Assembly: GCF_000717185.1 (NCBI RefSeq)
Contig: NZ_JNYE01000038.1
Coordinates: 1 to 58,291 of the forward strand
From: Kitasatospora phosalacinea
GTDB taxonomy: Bacteria; Actinomycetota; Actinomycetes; Streptomycetales; Streptomycetaceae
Reading direction: 5' to 3'
DNA length: 58,291 nucleotides
A model generated the notes under the pieces. That model made no database searches. It was not told the origin of the DNA and saw only the letters and a program-made list of their open reading frames with translations. The position numbers were made by a program, and so were the translations under genes. How positions within the stretch are numbered: the first letter of the stretch is position 1; each line of letters begins with the position of its first letter. Of the stretch, positions 27,205-35,553 are shown in pieces.

Positions 27205-28356
27205 GTGAGGAGCACATCCGTGGTCGGTTCCGCACGCCCGCGCACGGCACGTACGGCACGTACGGCACGCAGAGAACGAACGGCGCGAACGGGCAGGTGG
27301 ATAAGCAGGTACGCCGCCCTCGTCCCCGGGGCCGCACTGACCGGGCTGGCCGTGCTGGGCGGCCTGGTGCCGTCCGCCGCGGCGGCCGAGGGCGCTCCGG
27401 CGGCCGAGGGCGCTCCGGCAGCCGAGGGCACCCCGGCAGTCGAGGGCGCCCCCGCGGGGACGGCGCCGCTGCCGCCGATGCCCGCGGCCGAGGCGTACGA
27501 CGGCGACACCAGGCTGGCTTCGCCCGAGGAGGTGGCCGCGCAGTGCGACGAGCCCGGCAACTGCACCTTCCGGGCGACGGACCGGATCGTCGGACTGTTC
27601 GGCAGCGCCGTCGCCTCGATCGGGAACGCCGCGATCAACTGCACCGGCGACGACCTGGAGATCGACCGCACCCTGACGGTGGTCAGCAGCAGCACCGACA
27701 ACATCAGCGGCGCGATCTCCGGCAAGGCCACGCTCACCGGCGGGATCGACACCACGGTGACCGTCTCCGCGCAGGGCACCGCGGGCGCCGGCATGACCAA
27801 CGGCACCACCCAGTACGGGCCGAACAAGGACAAGGGCCCGACCACCGAGGACAAGTTCCAGAACACCGTCGAGGGCAGTGGCACCGTCGCCGGTTCCAAC
27901 GCCCTCCACCTGGGCGCCAAGGCCAGCTTCGAGCTGGCCTTCCAGGCGTCCTACTCCAAGCAGTGGCAGGCCTCCGTCAGCGAGTCCACCAGGGTGGTGT
28001 TCACCGTGTCGTCCAACGACGAGATCCAGTTCGGGACGCTCACCTCGGTCACCCGGGTGGTCGGCATCCTGTCGGTCAACCACACCGGCCGGTTCATCAA
28101 GAACGTGGTGGTGGACAGCCCGTCCATCGCCACCAGCAGCTCCATCGTCGCCCAGACCTTCGCCCGCCCGGACGTCTGCCTGTCGCTGCGCCCGCCGGGC
28201 CGCGCGGTGCCGCAGCCGGGCCTCGTGGCGGTGGCACCGCAGTCGCAGCCGCCGCAGTCGGAGTCGCCGCAGGCACCGTCGCAGCCGCAGCCGCCCGGGC
28301 GGGCACCGGACGCGACGTACCTGCGCACCGCCGAGGGCACCTGGAGCAAGCGGTGA
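27205..28356 (+). CDS. Secreted four-cysteine beta-rich protein, first paralogue
   Basis: A 383-residue exported protein. An Arg-rich start and hydrophobic signal (about 36-60) lead to an AEGAPAAEG repeat linker. A core then follows with Cys at 114, 120, 146 and 325 and the motif block CxxxxxC-[ST]-F, GNAAINCT, STDN. The middle is Ser/Thr/Gly-rich with alternating strand-like segments, and a Pro/Gln-rich tail follows. The middle and end (ASFELAFQASYSKQWQ, then VGILSVNHTG) resemble aerolysin/ETX-MTX2-type beta-pore formers, but that is pattern similarity only. The start is uncertain. Its stop overlaps the next paralogue by 4 bp. Confidence 0.72.
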   Translation: MRSTSVVGSARPRTARTARTARRERTARTGRWISRYAALVPGAALTGLAVLGGLVPSAAAAEGAPAAEGAPAAEGTPAVEGAPAGTAPLPPMPAAEAYDGDTRLASPEEVAAQCDEPGNCTFRATDRIVGLFGSAVASIGNAAINCTGDDLEIDRTLTVVSSSTDNISGAISGKATLTGGIDTTVTVSAQGTAGAGMTNGTTQYGPNKDKGPTTEDKFQNTVEGSGTVAGSNALHLGAKASFELAFQASYSKQWQASVSESTRVVFTVSSNDEIQFGTLTSVTRVVGILSVNHTGRFIKNVVVDSPSIATSSSIVAQTFARPDVCLSLRPPGRAVPQPGLVAVAPQSQPPQSESPQAPSQPQPPGRAPDATYLRTAEGTWSKR

Positions 28357-29327
28357 AGCGGGCCGCGGCGCTGGCCGCCGCGCTGCTGGCGGTGGGCGGG
28401 CTGACGGCGAGCGGGCCGGCGGCCGGGCCCGCGTGGGCCGAGGAGCCGGTGCCGCAGCAGGCCCAGCAGGCCCAGCAGGCGGTCGAGGACCTGGTGGCGC
28501 AGGTCTTCGACGGTGACACCCCGGCGCCGGGGAAGGCGGCCGCCGCGGTGGCGCACGGCTGCGGGCGCGAGTACGGGTGCAGCTTCCGGATCATCCCGGG
28601 GCTGTCGTTGGAGCGGACCGCCGCCGTCGTCTCGGTCGGCAACACCGTCATCAACTGCACCAACAAGCCGATCGACGTCTACCGGACGGTGGTGCTGGAG
28701 TCGAGCACCACCGACAACCTGGCCGGCGAGATCTCCGGTTCGGCCACCATCGAGGGCACGATCGACAACACCACCGACGTGTCCGGCAAGGTCGACGGCT
28801 CGAACAAGACCGAGTTCTCGCACACCGACAAGACCTCGCCCACCGACAAGGGCCCCAACACCGAGACCAGCAACGGCGGCAGCACCACCGTCAGCGGCAG
28901 CGCCACCGCCGCCGGACAGCTCAAACTCAGCGCCACCGCGGCCTTCCAACTCGCCTTCAGCGCCACCTACTCGCACGAGTGGAAGCGGACCAACACCGAG
29001 ACCACCCAGGTCAAGTTCAAGGTCCGCACCGGCCAGGAGCTCCAGTTCGGCATGCTCAGCGCGATGACCAGGACGGTCGGCGTGATGTCGGTCGACGGCA
29101 CCGGCACGACGGTCAAGAACATCCTGGTGACCAGCCCGTCCAGCTCCAACGTCAGCACCGTGGTCGCCCAGACCTTCAACGCCAAGGACTACTGCCTGAC
29201 CCTGCAGCCGAAGCGCTCCCTCCCCGAGGGCGAAGGCGTCCACGAGGGCACCCCGCACCCGGCCGGACAGCGCCCGCTGGCGCAGTACCGGCTGACGGAC
29301 GGGCAGGAGTGGACCCGCACCGACTGA
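28353..29327 (+). CDS. Secreted four-cysteine beta-rich protein, second paralogue
   Basis: A 324-residue protein with a signal peptide (about 1-29). Its four Cys at 70, 76, 102 and 281 reproduce the spacing of the upstream paralogue: 26 residues from second to third and 179 from third to fourth. Shared blocks are GNTVINCT, SSTTDNLAGEISGSAT, AFQLAFSATYSHEW and VGVMSVDGTG. The GTG overlaps the upstream stop (GTGA) after a GGAG, so the pair is translationally coupled. Its Thr/Ser-rich middle is longer and more polar than in the first copy, consistent with divergence after tandem duplication. A perfect 24-bp terminator follows. Confidence 0.75.
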   Translation: MKRAAALAAALLAVGGLTASGPAAGPAWAEEPVPQQAQQAQQAVEDLVAQVFDGDTPAPGKAAAAVAHGCGREYGCSFRIIPGLSLERTAAVVSVGNTVINCTNKPIDVYRTVVLESSTTDNLAGEISGSATIEGTIDNTTDVSGKVDGSNKTEFSHTDKTSPTDKGPNTETSNGGSTTVSGSATAAGQLKLSATAAFQLAFSATYSHEWKRTNTETTQVKFKVRTGQELQFGMLSAMTRTVGVMSVDGTGTTVKNILVTSPSSSNVSTVVAQTFNAKDYCLTLQPKRSLPEGEGVHEGTPHPAGQRPLAQYRLTDGQEWTRTD

Positions 29328-29335
29328 CCCGCGCG

Positions 29336-29388
29336 GCCGGGCCCAGTGTGCCGCACGGGTGGTTCCCGTGCGGCACACTGGGCCCGGC
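29336..29388 (+). terminator. Perfect 24-bp stem terminator
   Basis: Arms 29336-29359 and 29365-29388 pair without mismatch around a 5-nt loop, 9 bp after the stop of the second secreted gene. It cleanly ends the two-gene transcript. Confidence 0.92.
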
Positions 29389-29417
29389 GGTGCGGTGCGT
29401 ACGGGGGAGGGGCGGGC

Positions 29418-30101
29418 GTGGTGACGGAGCCCAGCGGGGTGGGACCGGGCGTGGCGGGGCCGGGCGTGGCGGTGTTCGACCTGGACGGCACGTTGTGCCG
29501 GGGCGACTCCTTCGCGGGGTTCCTGCGGCGGTCGATGCTGGACGGGCGGCTCCGCGCGGTCCTCTCGCTGGCCGCGGCGGTGGTGCTGGTGCCGCTGTTC
29601 CTGTTGCCCGCGGGGCGGCGCCGGGCGGTGCGCGGCTTCGTGCTGCTGGCCACCGCGGGCCGCAGCGCCGCGCAACTGGCGCGGGCGGCCGCGGAGTTCG
29701 CGGCGGAGCACGTGGCGAAGGGGCGGATCGAACCGGTGCTGGACCGGCTGCGCGAGCACCGCGAGCGCGGCGACCGGGTGGTGGTGGCGACCGGCTGCGC
29801 CGAACCGCTGGCATCCGCGATGTGCCGCGAACTCGGCCTGGAGGACGTCGAGTTGCTGGCCGCCGCGCTGGCACCAGGCCGCTTCGCGCACCGGCCGGTG
29901 CGCGGTTGCCTGGGCGTGCAGAAAGTCGCCCGGCTGAGCGAGCTGGGCATCGCCGTGCCGATCTCCCACGCCTACACCGACAGCGCGGCGGACCTGCCGC
30001 TGCTGCGTGCCGCCGAGCAGCGCTTCCTGGTCGAACCCCGGCCGCGCACCGTGACCCGCGTACGGGCCGCACTGGGGCCGGGGTTCACCGTACTGGGCTG
30101 A
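29418..30101 (+). CDS. HAD-superfamily phosphatase (HAD-IB/SerB-like)
   Basis: A 227-residue HAD hydrolase with motif I VFDLDGTLCRGDS, motif II VVVATG, and a C-terminal HAYTDSAADLPLL carrying the Mg-binding acidic pair. It also has a hydrophobic cap helix segment rich in Leu/Val (about 50-80) that could be membrane-associated. The HAD-IB group includes SerB and related phosphatases; the substrate is unknown. The GTG at 29418 follows a GGAGG site. It begins just after the terminator of the secreted pair. Confidence 0.88.
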   Translation: MVTEPSGVGPGVAGPGVAVFDLDGTLCRGDSFAGFLRRSMLDGRLRAVLSLAAAVVLVPLFLLPAGRRRAVRGFVLLATAGRSAAQLARAAAEFAAEHVAKGRIEPVLDRLREHRERGDRVVVATGCAEPLASAMCRELGLEDVELLAAALAPGRFAHRPVRGCLGVQKVARLSELGIAVPISHAYTDSAADLPLLRAAEQRFLVEPRPRTVTRVRAALGPGFTVLG

Positions 30102-30263
30102 GCCGAGGAGGGCGGCGCTCCCGCAGCAGGAACCACCGGCCCGGGGCCGTCCGGCAGGGTACGGGCGGGCGACGTCCGAATCCCGCCGGACATCACCCGC
30201 CGGATGGCGAAGGCTGGTGCACACGAGGACGTCCGACCGATCCACGAGGAAGGGAGCCGACCG

Positions 30264-30770
30264 ATGACCGTCCACCTGACGATCGAGAGCCCGCTGGGTG
30301 ACCTGCTGCTGGTGGGGGAGGAGTCGCACCCGGTGAGCGGTGGCTTCGCCCTCGCGTCGGTGTCGATGACGGGGCAGCGGAACGCCGCGGTGGTGCAGCC
30401 CGGCTGGGAGCGCGCGCCGGGGGCCTTCACCGACGTGGTGCGCCAGCTCGGCGAGTACTTCGACGGCGGTCGCGAGCAGTTCGAGCTGGCGTACGCCACC
30501 CGGGGGACGGTCTTCCAGGAACGGGTGTGGGCAGCGCTGGACGGCATCCCGTACGGCACCACCACCAGCTACGGCAGGCTCGCCGCCGGGATCGGCGCGC
30601 CGCGCGCGGCGGTCCGTGCGCTGGGCGCCGCGATCGGGGCGAACCCGCTGCTCGTCGTCCGCCCGTGCCACCGGGTGATCGGCGCCGACGGTTCGCTGAC
30701 CGGCTACGCGGGCGGCCTGGAGCGCAAGCAGCACCTGCTCCTCCACGAGGGGGCCGGGCGGGCCGCCTGA
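30264..30770 (+). CDS. ogt: Methylated-DNA-[protein]-cysteine S-methyltransferase
   Basis: A 168-residue O6-alkylguanine DNA alkyltransferase. The alkyl-acceptor Cys135 sits in RPCHRVIG, preceded by FQERVWAALDGIPYGTTTSYGRLA, which forms the helix-turn-helix and active-site floor. It repairs O6-methylguanine by suicide transfer. The ATG follows AGGAAGGGAG. The alkB gene follows on the same strand, so the two probably form an alkylation-repair unit. There is no Ada regulatory domain, so the gene is of the constitutive Ogt type. Confidence 0.95.
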   Translation: MTVHLTIESPLGDLLLVGEESHPVSGGFALASVSMTGQRNAAVVQPGWERAPGAFTDVVRQLGEYFDGGREQFELAYATRGTVFQERVWAALDGIPYGTTTSYGRLAAGIGAPRAAVRALGAAIGANPLLVVRPCHRVIGADGSLTGYAGGLERKQHLLLHEGAGRAA

Positions 30771-30893
30771 GCGAGCGCGTCCCACCGCCGCCCGAACGGC
30801 GGCCACCACCGGCAGCCCGCCAGTGGCGCCGGGCAGCACACCGGAGGAGCCATGACCACCACCACCCGCCCCGCGCCCGCCGCGCCCGCCCTG

Positions 30894-31170
30894 CCGGTGG
30901 CGGCAGTTGGCGTGTCGGTGATGGTCCGGTCACCCGCTGCGACCTGGAGGGTTCGAGGTGACGGTGCTCGTTCCGCGGCCCTGGATGCGGTTCGTCCGGG
31001 GCGTCGTCTTCGCTTCGTTCGGGGGTACGGGCACTCTGGAGGGCGCGCGCAGTGCGTCCGCCGGTGGCGGCAACTGGTGCGTCGGTGGTGGTCCGGTCAC
31101 CTACTACGAACTGGAGGGTCCGAGATGACGGCACTCATTCCACGGCCCCGGATGCAGCTCGCCCCGGGCG
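30894..31170 (+). repeat. Degenerate tandem duplication around the alkB start
   Basis: A 110-bp block at 30894-31003 matches 31061-31170 without gaps, about 81 percent identical by my count, at an offset of 167 bp. The second copy covers the ribosome site, ATG and first codons of alkB; the first copy carries a decayed GTG equivalent at 30958. Confidence 0.82.
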
Positions 31171-31784
31171 CGGTCCACGTCCCCGGGTGGCTCGGGGTCG
31201 AGCAGCAGCGGGAGCTGGTCGCGGCCTGTCGGGGGTGGGCTTCGGGCCCGGTGCCGATCCGGCACACCAGGCTGCCGCGCGGCGGGGTGATGTCGGTGCA
31301 GACGGTGTGCATCGGGTGGCACTGGCAGCCGTACCGCTACACCCGCACCGCCGGGGACGTGAACGGCAGCCGGGTCGCGCCGTTTCCCGAGTGGCTCGCC
31401 GAGCTCGGTCGGCGCGCTCTCGTGGAGGCCTACGAGGACCCGGCGGCAGGGGTCGGCTACGCCCCCGACACGGCGCTGATCAACTTCTACGACGGCCGGG
31501 CCACCATGGGCATGCACCAGGACAAGGACGAGCGCTCCGGCGCCCCGGTCGTCTCGCTGAGCATCGGCGACACCTGCGTCTTCCGCTTCGGCAACACCGA
31601 GAACCGCAACAGGCCCTACACGGACGTGGAGCTCGCCTCCGGCGACCTGTTCGTCTTCGGCGGCCCGTCCCGCTTCGCCTACCACGGCGTCCCCAGGGTC
31701 CTGCCCGGGACGGGGGACCCGGCGACCGGCCTGGCGAGCGGTCGGCTCAACCTCACCATGCGGGTCACCGGCCTGCCCGGCTGA
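31125..31784 (+). CDS. alkB: Alpha-ketoglutarate-dependent dioxygenase AlkB
   Basis: A 219-residue AlkB-type 2OG-Fe(II) dioxygenase that removes methyl groups from 1-methyladenine and 3-methylcytosine. The iron triad is the HQD of MGMHQDKDE with the His in RFAYHGV, and the 2-oxoglutarate-binding Arg lies in RLNLTMR. Also typical are the INFYDGRATMG and GDLFVFGG segments. The frame is open from an ATG at 30852 with a strong GGAGGAG site, which would add 91 disordered residues covering the duplicated block; 31125 fits the family length better. It sits downstream of ogt. Confidence 0.93.
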   Translation: MTALIPRPRMQLAPGAVHVPGWLGVEQQRELVAACRGWASGPVPIRHTRLPRGGVMSVQTVCIGWHWQPYRYTRTAGDVNGSRVAPFPEWLAELGRRALVEAYEDPAAGVGYAPDTALINFYDGRATMGMHQDKDERSGAPVVSLSIGDTCVFRFGNTENRNRPYTDVELASGDLFVFGGPSRFAYHGVPRVLPGTGDPATGLASGRLNLTMRVTGLPG

Positions 31785-31947
31785 CCCGCCCGGCGGCGGA
31801 CCTGCGCGCGCACGGGTTCCGGTTCGTCCGACCGACGGGGCCGCCCCGCACCACGTCCGGTCCGGCGCTGATCCCCCGCCGCCGGATCACCCCCATCCAC
31901 ACCCGCACCCGCACCCGCACCCACGACAGCGCGGCGCCGTCGGAGGT

Positions 31948-32850
31948 TCAGCAGTACCACCAGGTGCCGGGCGCGAGGACGGTGTCGCCGGGTTCGAGGT
32001 TCTCGTTGTGCAGGTTCGCGACCTGGCAGAGGCTGCCGAGCGCCGCGTTCGGGTCCTGGTCGCGCGGGGTGTTGGTGAAGTCGTCCAGGGCCTGGGTCTG
32101 TTGGGCGATCCCGGCGTTCTCCTGCTCGCCCTTGCCCGCGACGGAGTCGAGGCAGTCCCGGCTGGTGGCCGGGCACTCGTCCATCTTCTCCTTGTTGCCC
32201 GCGTTGGTGGTGCAGGCCGGGCTGTTCGCCCCGGTGCCCGCGCACGGGTCGGTCTTGCCCGCGTTGGTGGGGGGCTTGGGCGGGGGCGGGGTCTGGGCGG
32301 CGGTGAGGTCGGCGATCTGGGTGTAGCAGCCGAACTTGCTGTCGTAGGTGGGGGTGAAGGTGATCTCGGGGGCGTCCTCGGCGGCGGTGAAGGAGTACGT
32401 GCGGCCGGTGAACCAGTTCGCCTTCGCATTGGGGGCGTTGGTGGTGAACCGGCCGGGGGCGTTCTGCTCGCCCTGCACCGTCAGGGTGTAGGTGCGCGGG
32501 CCGTCGGACTGCGACACGCAGGCGTCGGGGTTGTCGTCCCAGGTGAGGGTGACGGTGGCGCCGCTCTTCACGCCGCGCAGCCGGGTGCTGATCGGCCCGG
32601 AGTACCCGAACCGGCCGAAAGCGGCGGCCTGGTAGCCCTTCGGGTGCGCGGCCCGGCCGGCGGTGACGACGCTGCCGCCGGTCCAGTCCTCGATGGAGGG
32701 CTCCCAGGTCTTGCCCGCGGGCACGAGGGGGGAGGAGAAGGTCGCGTTCGGCACCACCACGGGTTCGGTGTCCGCGGCCCCGGCCGACCAGGGTGCGGAG
32801 AGGGCGAGGGCGGCCCCGAGCGGGACGGCCAACAGGCGGGTGAGCGGCAC
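31948..32850 (-). CDS. Secreted protein with jelly-roll-like domain and Cys-rich tail
   Basis: A 300-residue protein with a signal peptide (about 1-25). An N-terminal domain (about 28-185) contains GATVTLTWDDNPDAC and TGRTYSFTAAEDAP, shared with the two upstream genes and resembling carbohydrate-binding-type jelly rolls. The C-terminal 110 residues are Cys-rich and share ECPATSRDCL, IAQQT, FTNTPRD, and a final WxxC with the protein encoded at 34285-35196. The function is unknown; exported binding is the most that can be said. It is the third gene of a minus-strand operon, 79 bp after the middle gene, with a GGAG before its GTG start. Confidence 0.72.
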   Translation of the reverse strand: MPLTRLLAVPLGAALALSAPWSAGAADTEPVVVPNATFSSPLVPAGKTWEPSIEDWTGGSVVTAGRAAHPKGYQAAAFGRFGYSGPISTRLRGVKSGATVTLTWDDNPDACVSQSDGPRTYTLTVQGEQNAPGRFTTNAPNAKANWFTGRTYSFTAAEDAPEITFTPTYDSKFGCYTQIADLTAAQTPPPPKPPTNAGKTDPCAGTGANSPACTTNAGNKEKMDECPATSRDCLDSVAGKGEQENAGIAQQTQALDDFTNTPRDQDPNAALGSLCQVANLHNENLEPGDTVLAPGTWWYC

Positions 32851-32929
32851 GGGTTGCTCCAGTGGGTTGGTGAACGGGTCGGCAGTGGAGAGGAGTTGGA
32901 CAGTTCGGGTGAGCGTCCGCCGTGCGGGG

Positions 32930-34285
32930 TCAGGAGTTGAGCGGGACGGTGCGGGTGGGCAGGCCCGGCGGCGGGGTGTCCAGCGGGGTCAGGCGCTTGT
33001 CCGGGCCGGCCGCGTTGTCGGGGGTTCCGGCGGTCGGCCGGGCGGCGCCGCAGCGCTGCAGTTCGACCTCGGTGAGCGGGCCGGTGCGCTGGTAGTAGCG
33101 GTCCGGCAGCGAGGTCGCGGGGACGTCGAAGGTCGCGTCCAGCCGGTAGTTGTTGCGGGAGTTGGTGAACGAGCCGACCACCCGCTCGCGGGCGGGCTGC
33201 ACCTCGATCCAGCTCACCTCGCCGGGCTGGATCACCGGGTTCATCGGCTTGCTGGTGGTCCGCGACCAGGTCAGCGGGTTGCTGGTGGACACCGCCGCCG
33301 CGTTCCCGCCCGCCACGCTGAAGCCCGCCTCGACCTGGCTCGCCACGTTGGGGCGGCTCTTGGCGAGCTCGGAGCGGCTGGGCAGCAGCGGCGCGCCCTT
33401 CAGCGCGTAGTACTGGGTCAGGTTGTCGTACGGCGGCTCGGTGACCTCCAGCTTGCGGTCGTCCGTGATCGCGTTGCGGGTGCAGTTCAGGTACACCTCG
33501 CCGACGATCCGGGTCTGCCCGTAGTACTGGTACGAGTACCGCCGGTCGACGGTGAAGGTGCAGGTGGTCGGCGAGCCCTCGCAGTCGTCCACCGCCACGC
33601 CCGGCTCCAGCGGGTCGTTGCCGCGGTACGCCTTCGGGGCGGGCAGCTGCTCCTTGCGGACCTTCTGGTCGACCGGCGCGGGCGTCTGCCTGGCGGCCAC
33701 GTTGGTGATCAGCGGGCCGCAGGACATCGCCCCGGCGGGCTCCGCCGAGTCGAAGGAGACCATCGGGTTGTCCTCGGTCGCCGTGAAGGTGAAGGTGCGC
33801 CCCGTCGTCCAGTTGGCGGTGCCGACGGTGTCGCTGCCCTTGGTGGTGACGTGCGGGTCGGGTGCGGGCCCGTCCACGATCAGCGAGACGTTGTACTCCT
33901 GGCCGTCCGCGAGCTGCTCCGGCGTGCAGCCCCTGTACGTGCTGGGGCTGTCGTCCCAGGTGAGGGTGACGGTGGAGCCCCGCTTGACGCCCCACAGCCG
34001 GGTGCGCAGGGTCAGCGGGGCGCCGTTCCAGTTCAGCGAGGCCGCCTGGTAGCCCTGCGGGTGCTGGGCCAGGCCCTTGCCGAACACCACGCCGCTGCTG
34101 TCCGGCGACCAGCCCGCGTGCCCGGCCTGGGTGCCGTTGTCGGGGGCGGCCGGGTCGGCGAAGGTGCCGTTCGGGACGGTCGCGTCGACCGTGTCCGCGG
34201 CGTGCGCGGCGGTCGGCGGGGCGGTCAGGGCGAGAGCGGCGGCGAGCAGCACCGAACCGGCGGCGTAAGGGAGTTGACGGAGCAT
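32930..34285 (-). CDS. Secreted two-domain protein: jelly-roll-like plus four-cysteine module
   Basis: A 451-residue exported protein. The signal (about 1-29) and jelly-roll-like domain (about 32-200, GSTVTLTWDDSP) match its operon neighbours. A second module has Cys at 235, 242, 268 and 412, VGEVYLNCT and DN blocks. Its second-to-third Cys distance is 26 residues, exactly as in the proteins at 27205-29327, so it is a homologue. It also has PGEVSWIEVQPARERVVGSF, which resembles the strand after the pore loop of aerolysin-type proteins. The ATG overlaps the upstream stop by one base (TGATG), so translation is coupled. Confidence 0.72.
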   Translation of the reverse strand: MLRQLPYAAGSVLLAAALALTAPPTAAHAADTVDATVPNGTFADPAAPDNGTQAGHAGWSPDSSGVVFGKGLAQHPQGYQAASLNWNGAPLTLRTRLWGVKRGSTVTLTWDDSPSTYRGCTPEQLADGQEYNVSLIVDGPAPDPHVTTKGSDTVGTANWTTGRTFTFTATEDNPMVSFDSAEPAGAMSCGPLITNVAARQTPAPVDQKVRKEQLPAPKAYRGNDPLEPGVAVDDCEGSPTTCTFTVDRRYSYQYYGQTRIVGEVYLNCTRNAITDDRKLEVTEPPYDNLTQYYALKGAPLLPSRSELAKSRPNVASQVEAGFSVAGGNAAAVSTSNPLTWSRTTSKPMNPVIQPGEVSWIEVQPARERVVGSFTNSRNNYRLDATFDVPATSLPDRYYQRTGPLTEVELQRCGAARPTAGTPDNAAGPDKRLTPLDTPPPGLPTRTVPLNS

Positions 34286-35196
34286 CAGCACTGACCCCAT
34301 TGCTTCGGCGGGATGACCATGTACTCGGGCGGGAGGCCGTCGGTGAGGGCGTTCGACAGCGGGCAGAGGTGCTGGGCGGCCGCGTCCGGGCTCTCGTCGC
34401 GCGGGATGTCGCCGAAGTCCTGGACGGCGCCGGTCTGTTGGCCGATGCCGTCGTTGGTCTGCTTGCCGTCCCCGGCGACGCTGCTCAGGCAGTCGCGGCT
34501 GGTGGCCGGGCACTCGGCGATCTCGCCCCCGGCCTTGCCGACGTCCGCGCACTGCGGCGTGCCGGCCGAGTCGCCCGCGCACGGGTCGGCGGCGGCGGCC
34601 GCGCCGGGCGGCGGCCCGGTGGGGGCGGTCTGCTTGGCGGCCACGTTGGTGATCATCGGTCGGCAGGCCGGGCTGACGGGGACGGTGCCGAAGCGGAACG
34701 TCACCCGGGGGGCGTCCTCGGCGGCGGTGAAGGAGTACGTCCGGCCGAGGTACCAGTTGGCCTTGCCGGTGGGGACGTTGGTCTGGTAGCTGCCGGTCGC
34801 GTTGTCCGGTCCGGCCACCTGCACCGTGTACGGCCGCCCGTCGCCGGAGGAGACGCAGGCGTCGGGGTTGTCGTCCCAGCTGAGGGTGACGGTGGCGCCC
34901 GCGCGGACGTCGGACAGCCGGGTGCTCAGCGGGGTGGCCGAACCGGCGCTGGAGAGGGCGCTGCCCTGGAGGCCGCGCGGGTGGCCGGCCCGGGCGGCGG
35001 AGGCGAGGAGGCCGCCCTGCCAGCCCTCGGGGGAGCCGCCGAAGTCCTGCCCGGACGGGACGGCCGGGGAGGCGAAGGTGCCGTTCATCACCGTGGCCGG
35101 ATCGGCGTCCTCCGCGCCCGCCGGGGCCGCCAGGGCGAGGGCGCAGGCGCTACTGAGGGTGATGGCCAGGAGTCTGGCCGGTGAGGTCCGGAGCAA
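34285..35196 (-). CDS. Secreted protein with jelly-roll-like domain and Cys-rich tail, first operon gene
   Basis: A 303-residue exported protein with a signal peptide (about 1-28). Its N-terminal domain carries GATVTLSWDDNPDAC, LGRTYSFTAAEDAPRVTF and PMITNVAAKQT. Its Cys-rich C-terminal domain has ECPATSRDCLSSVAG, IGQQT, IPRDESP and a final WGQC. It is closely similar to the protein at 31948-32850. The start is a TTG at 35196 with a strong AGGGAGG site. It heads the three-gene operon; the promoter lies in the divergent region 35197-35553. Confidence 0.72.
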   Translation of the reverse strand: MLRTSPARLLAITLSSACALALAAPAGAEDADPATVMNGTFASPAVPSGQDFGGSPEGWQGGLLASAARAGHPRGLQGSALSSAGSATPLSTRLSDVRAGATVTLSWDDNPDACVSSGDGRPYTVQVAGPDNATGSYQTNVPTGKANWYLGRTYSFTAAEDAPRVTFRFGTVPVSPACRPMITNVAAKQTAPTGPPPGAAAAADPCAGDSAGTPQCADVGKAGGEIAECPATSRDCLSSVAGDGKQTNDGIGQQTGAVQDFGDIPRDESPDAAAQHLCPLSNALTDGLPPEYMVIPPKQWGQC

Positions 35197-35251
35197 CGGG
35201 TGCCTCCCTGAACTCGGCTACGGGGCCGATCGGTTGATGGCTGGTCGAGAC

Positions 35252-35262
35252 TTCCGACGATC
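35252..35262 (+). promoter_or_regulatory. Repeated motif TTCCGACGATC, operon-proximal copy
   Basis: An 11-bp motif, followed after two bases by GATC, 56 bp upstream of the start of the minus-strand secreted operon. An identical copy lies at 35405-35415 before the plus-strand genes. Confidence 0.45.
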
Positions 35263-35404
35263 AAGATCCCTGGCCATGCTGGGCTGATCGACTACGCACC
35301 GCAACCGAGGGCGGACCGAACGGGGGGTGAACGAAGGATCGACTGCGCCGTTGGCATGGAAAGCGGTCCGTGTCCGCACGAACCCGGTGACGGTGGGTTA
35401 GGCA

Positions 35405-35423
35405 TTCCGACGATCGGATCGTC
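35405..35423 (+). promoter_or_regulatory. TTCCGACGATC copy joined to a GACGATCGGATCGTC palindrome
   Basis: The second copy of the 11-bp motif runs into a perfect 7+1+7 palindrome at 35409-35423, about 130 bp before the small secreted gene. One regulator could act on both divergent units. Confidence 0.5.
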
Positions 35424-35430
35424 ATTTCCC

Positions 35431-35466
35431 GACTTCGACTCCGACTTCGACTCCGGCTTCGGCTCC
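35431..35466. repeat. 12-bp tandem repeat GACTTCGACTCC
   Basis: Two exact copies and one variant (GGCTTCGGCTCC). They read as an Asp-Phe-Asp-Ser repeat if the small secreted protein began at an upstream ATG (35356), which is unlikely. Confidence 0.6.
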
Positions 35467-35553
35467 GGCAGCGGCAACGACCGGAGCCGGACCGCCGCCG
35501 CACGCCATCCTCCGCGCCGTGCCGAGCCGCGCCGACCTGACCACGAGGCACCG

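Larger units (their letters stand above)
35197..35553. other. Divergent regulatory region of the secreted-protein operons
   Basis: It separates the three-gene minus-strand operon from the plus-strand small secreted and RCC1 genes. It holds two copies of TTCCGACGATC, a palindrome and a Phe/Asp-coding tandem repeat. No other gene was seen. Confidence 0.6.

Noticed and set aside
27951..30839. Long minus-strand frame over the secreted pair and HAD gene
   Set aside because: It is the reverse strand of well-supported genes with ribosome sites and family matches, and its own translation is low-complexity.
35356..35553. N-terminal extension of the small secreted protein
   Set aside because: An upstream ATG at 35356 would add a DFDSDFDS repeat before the signal peptide, which would block export. 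The ATG at 35554 with GAGG fits a normal exported protein.
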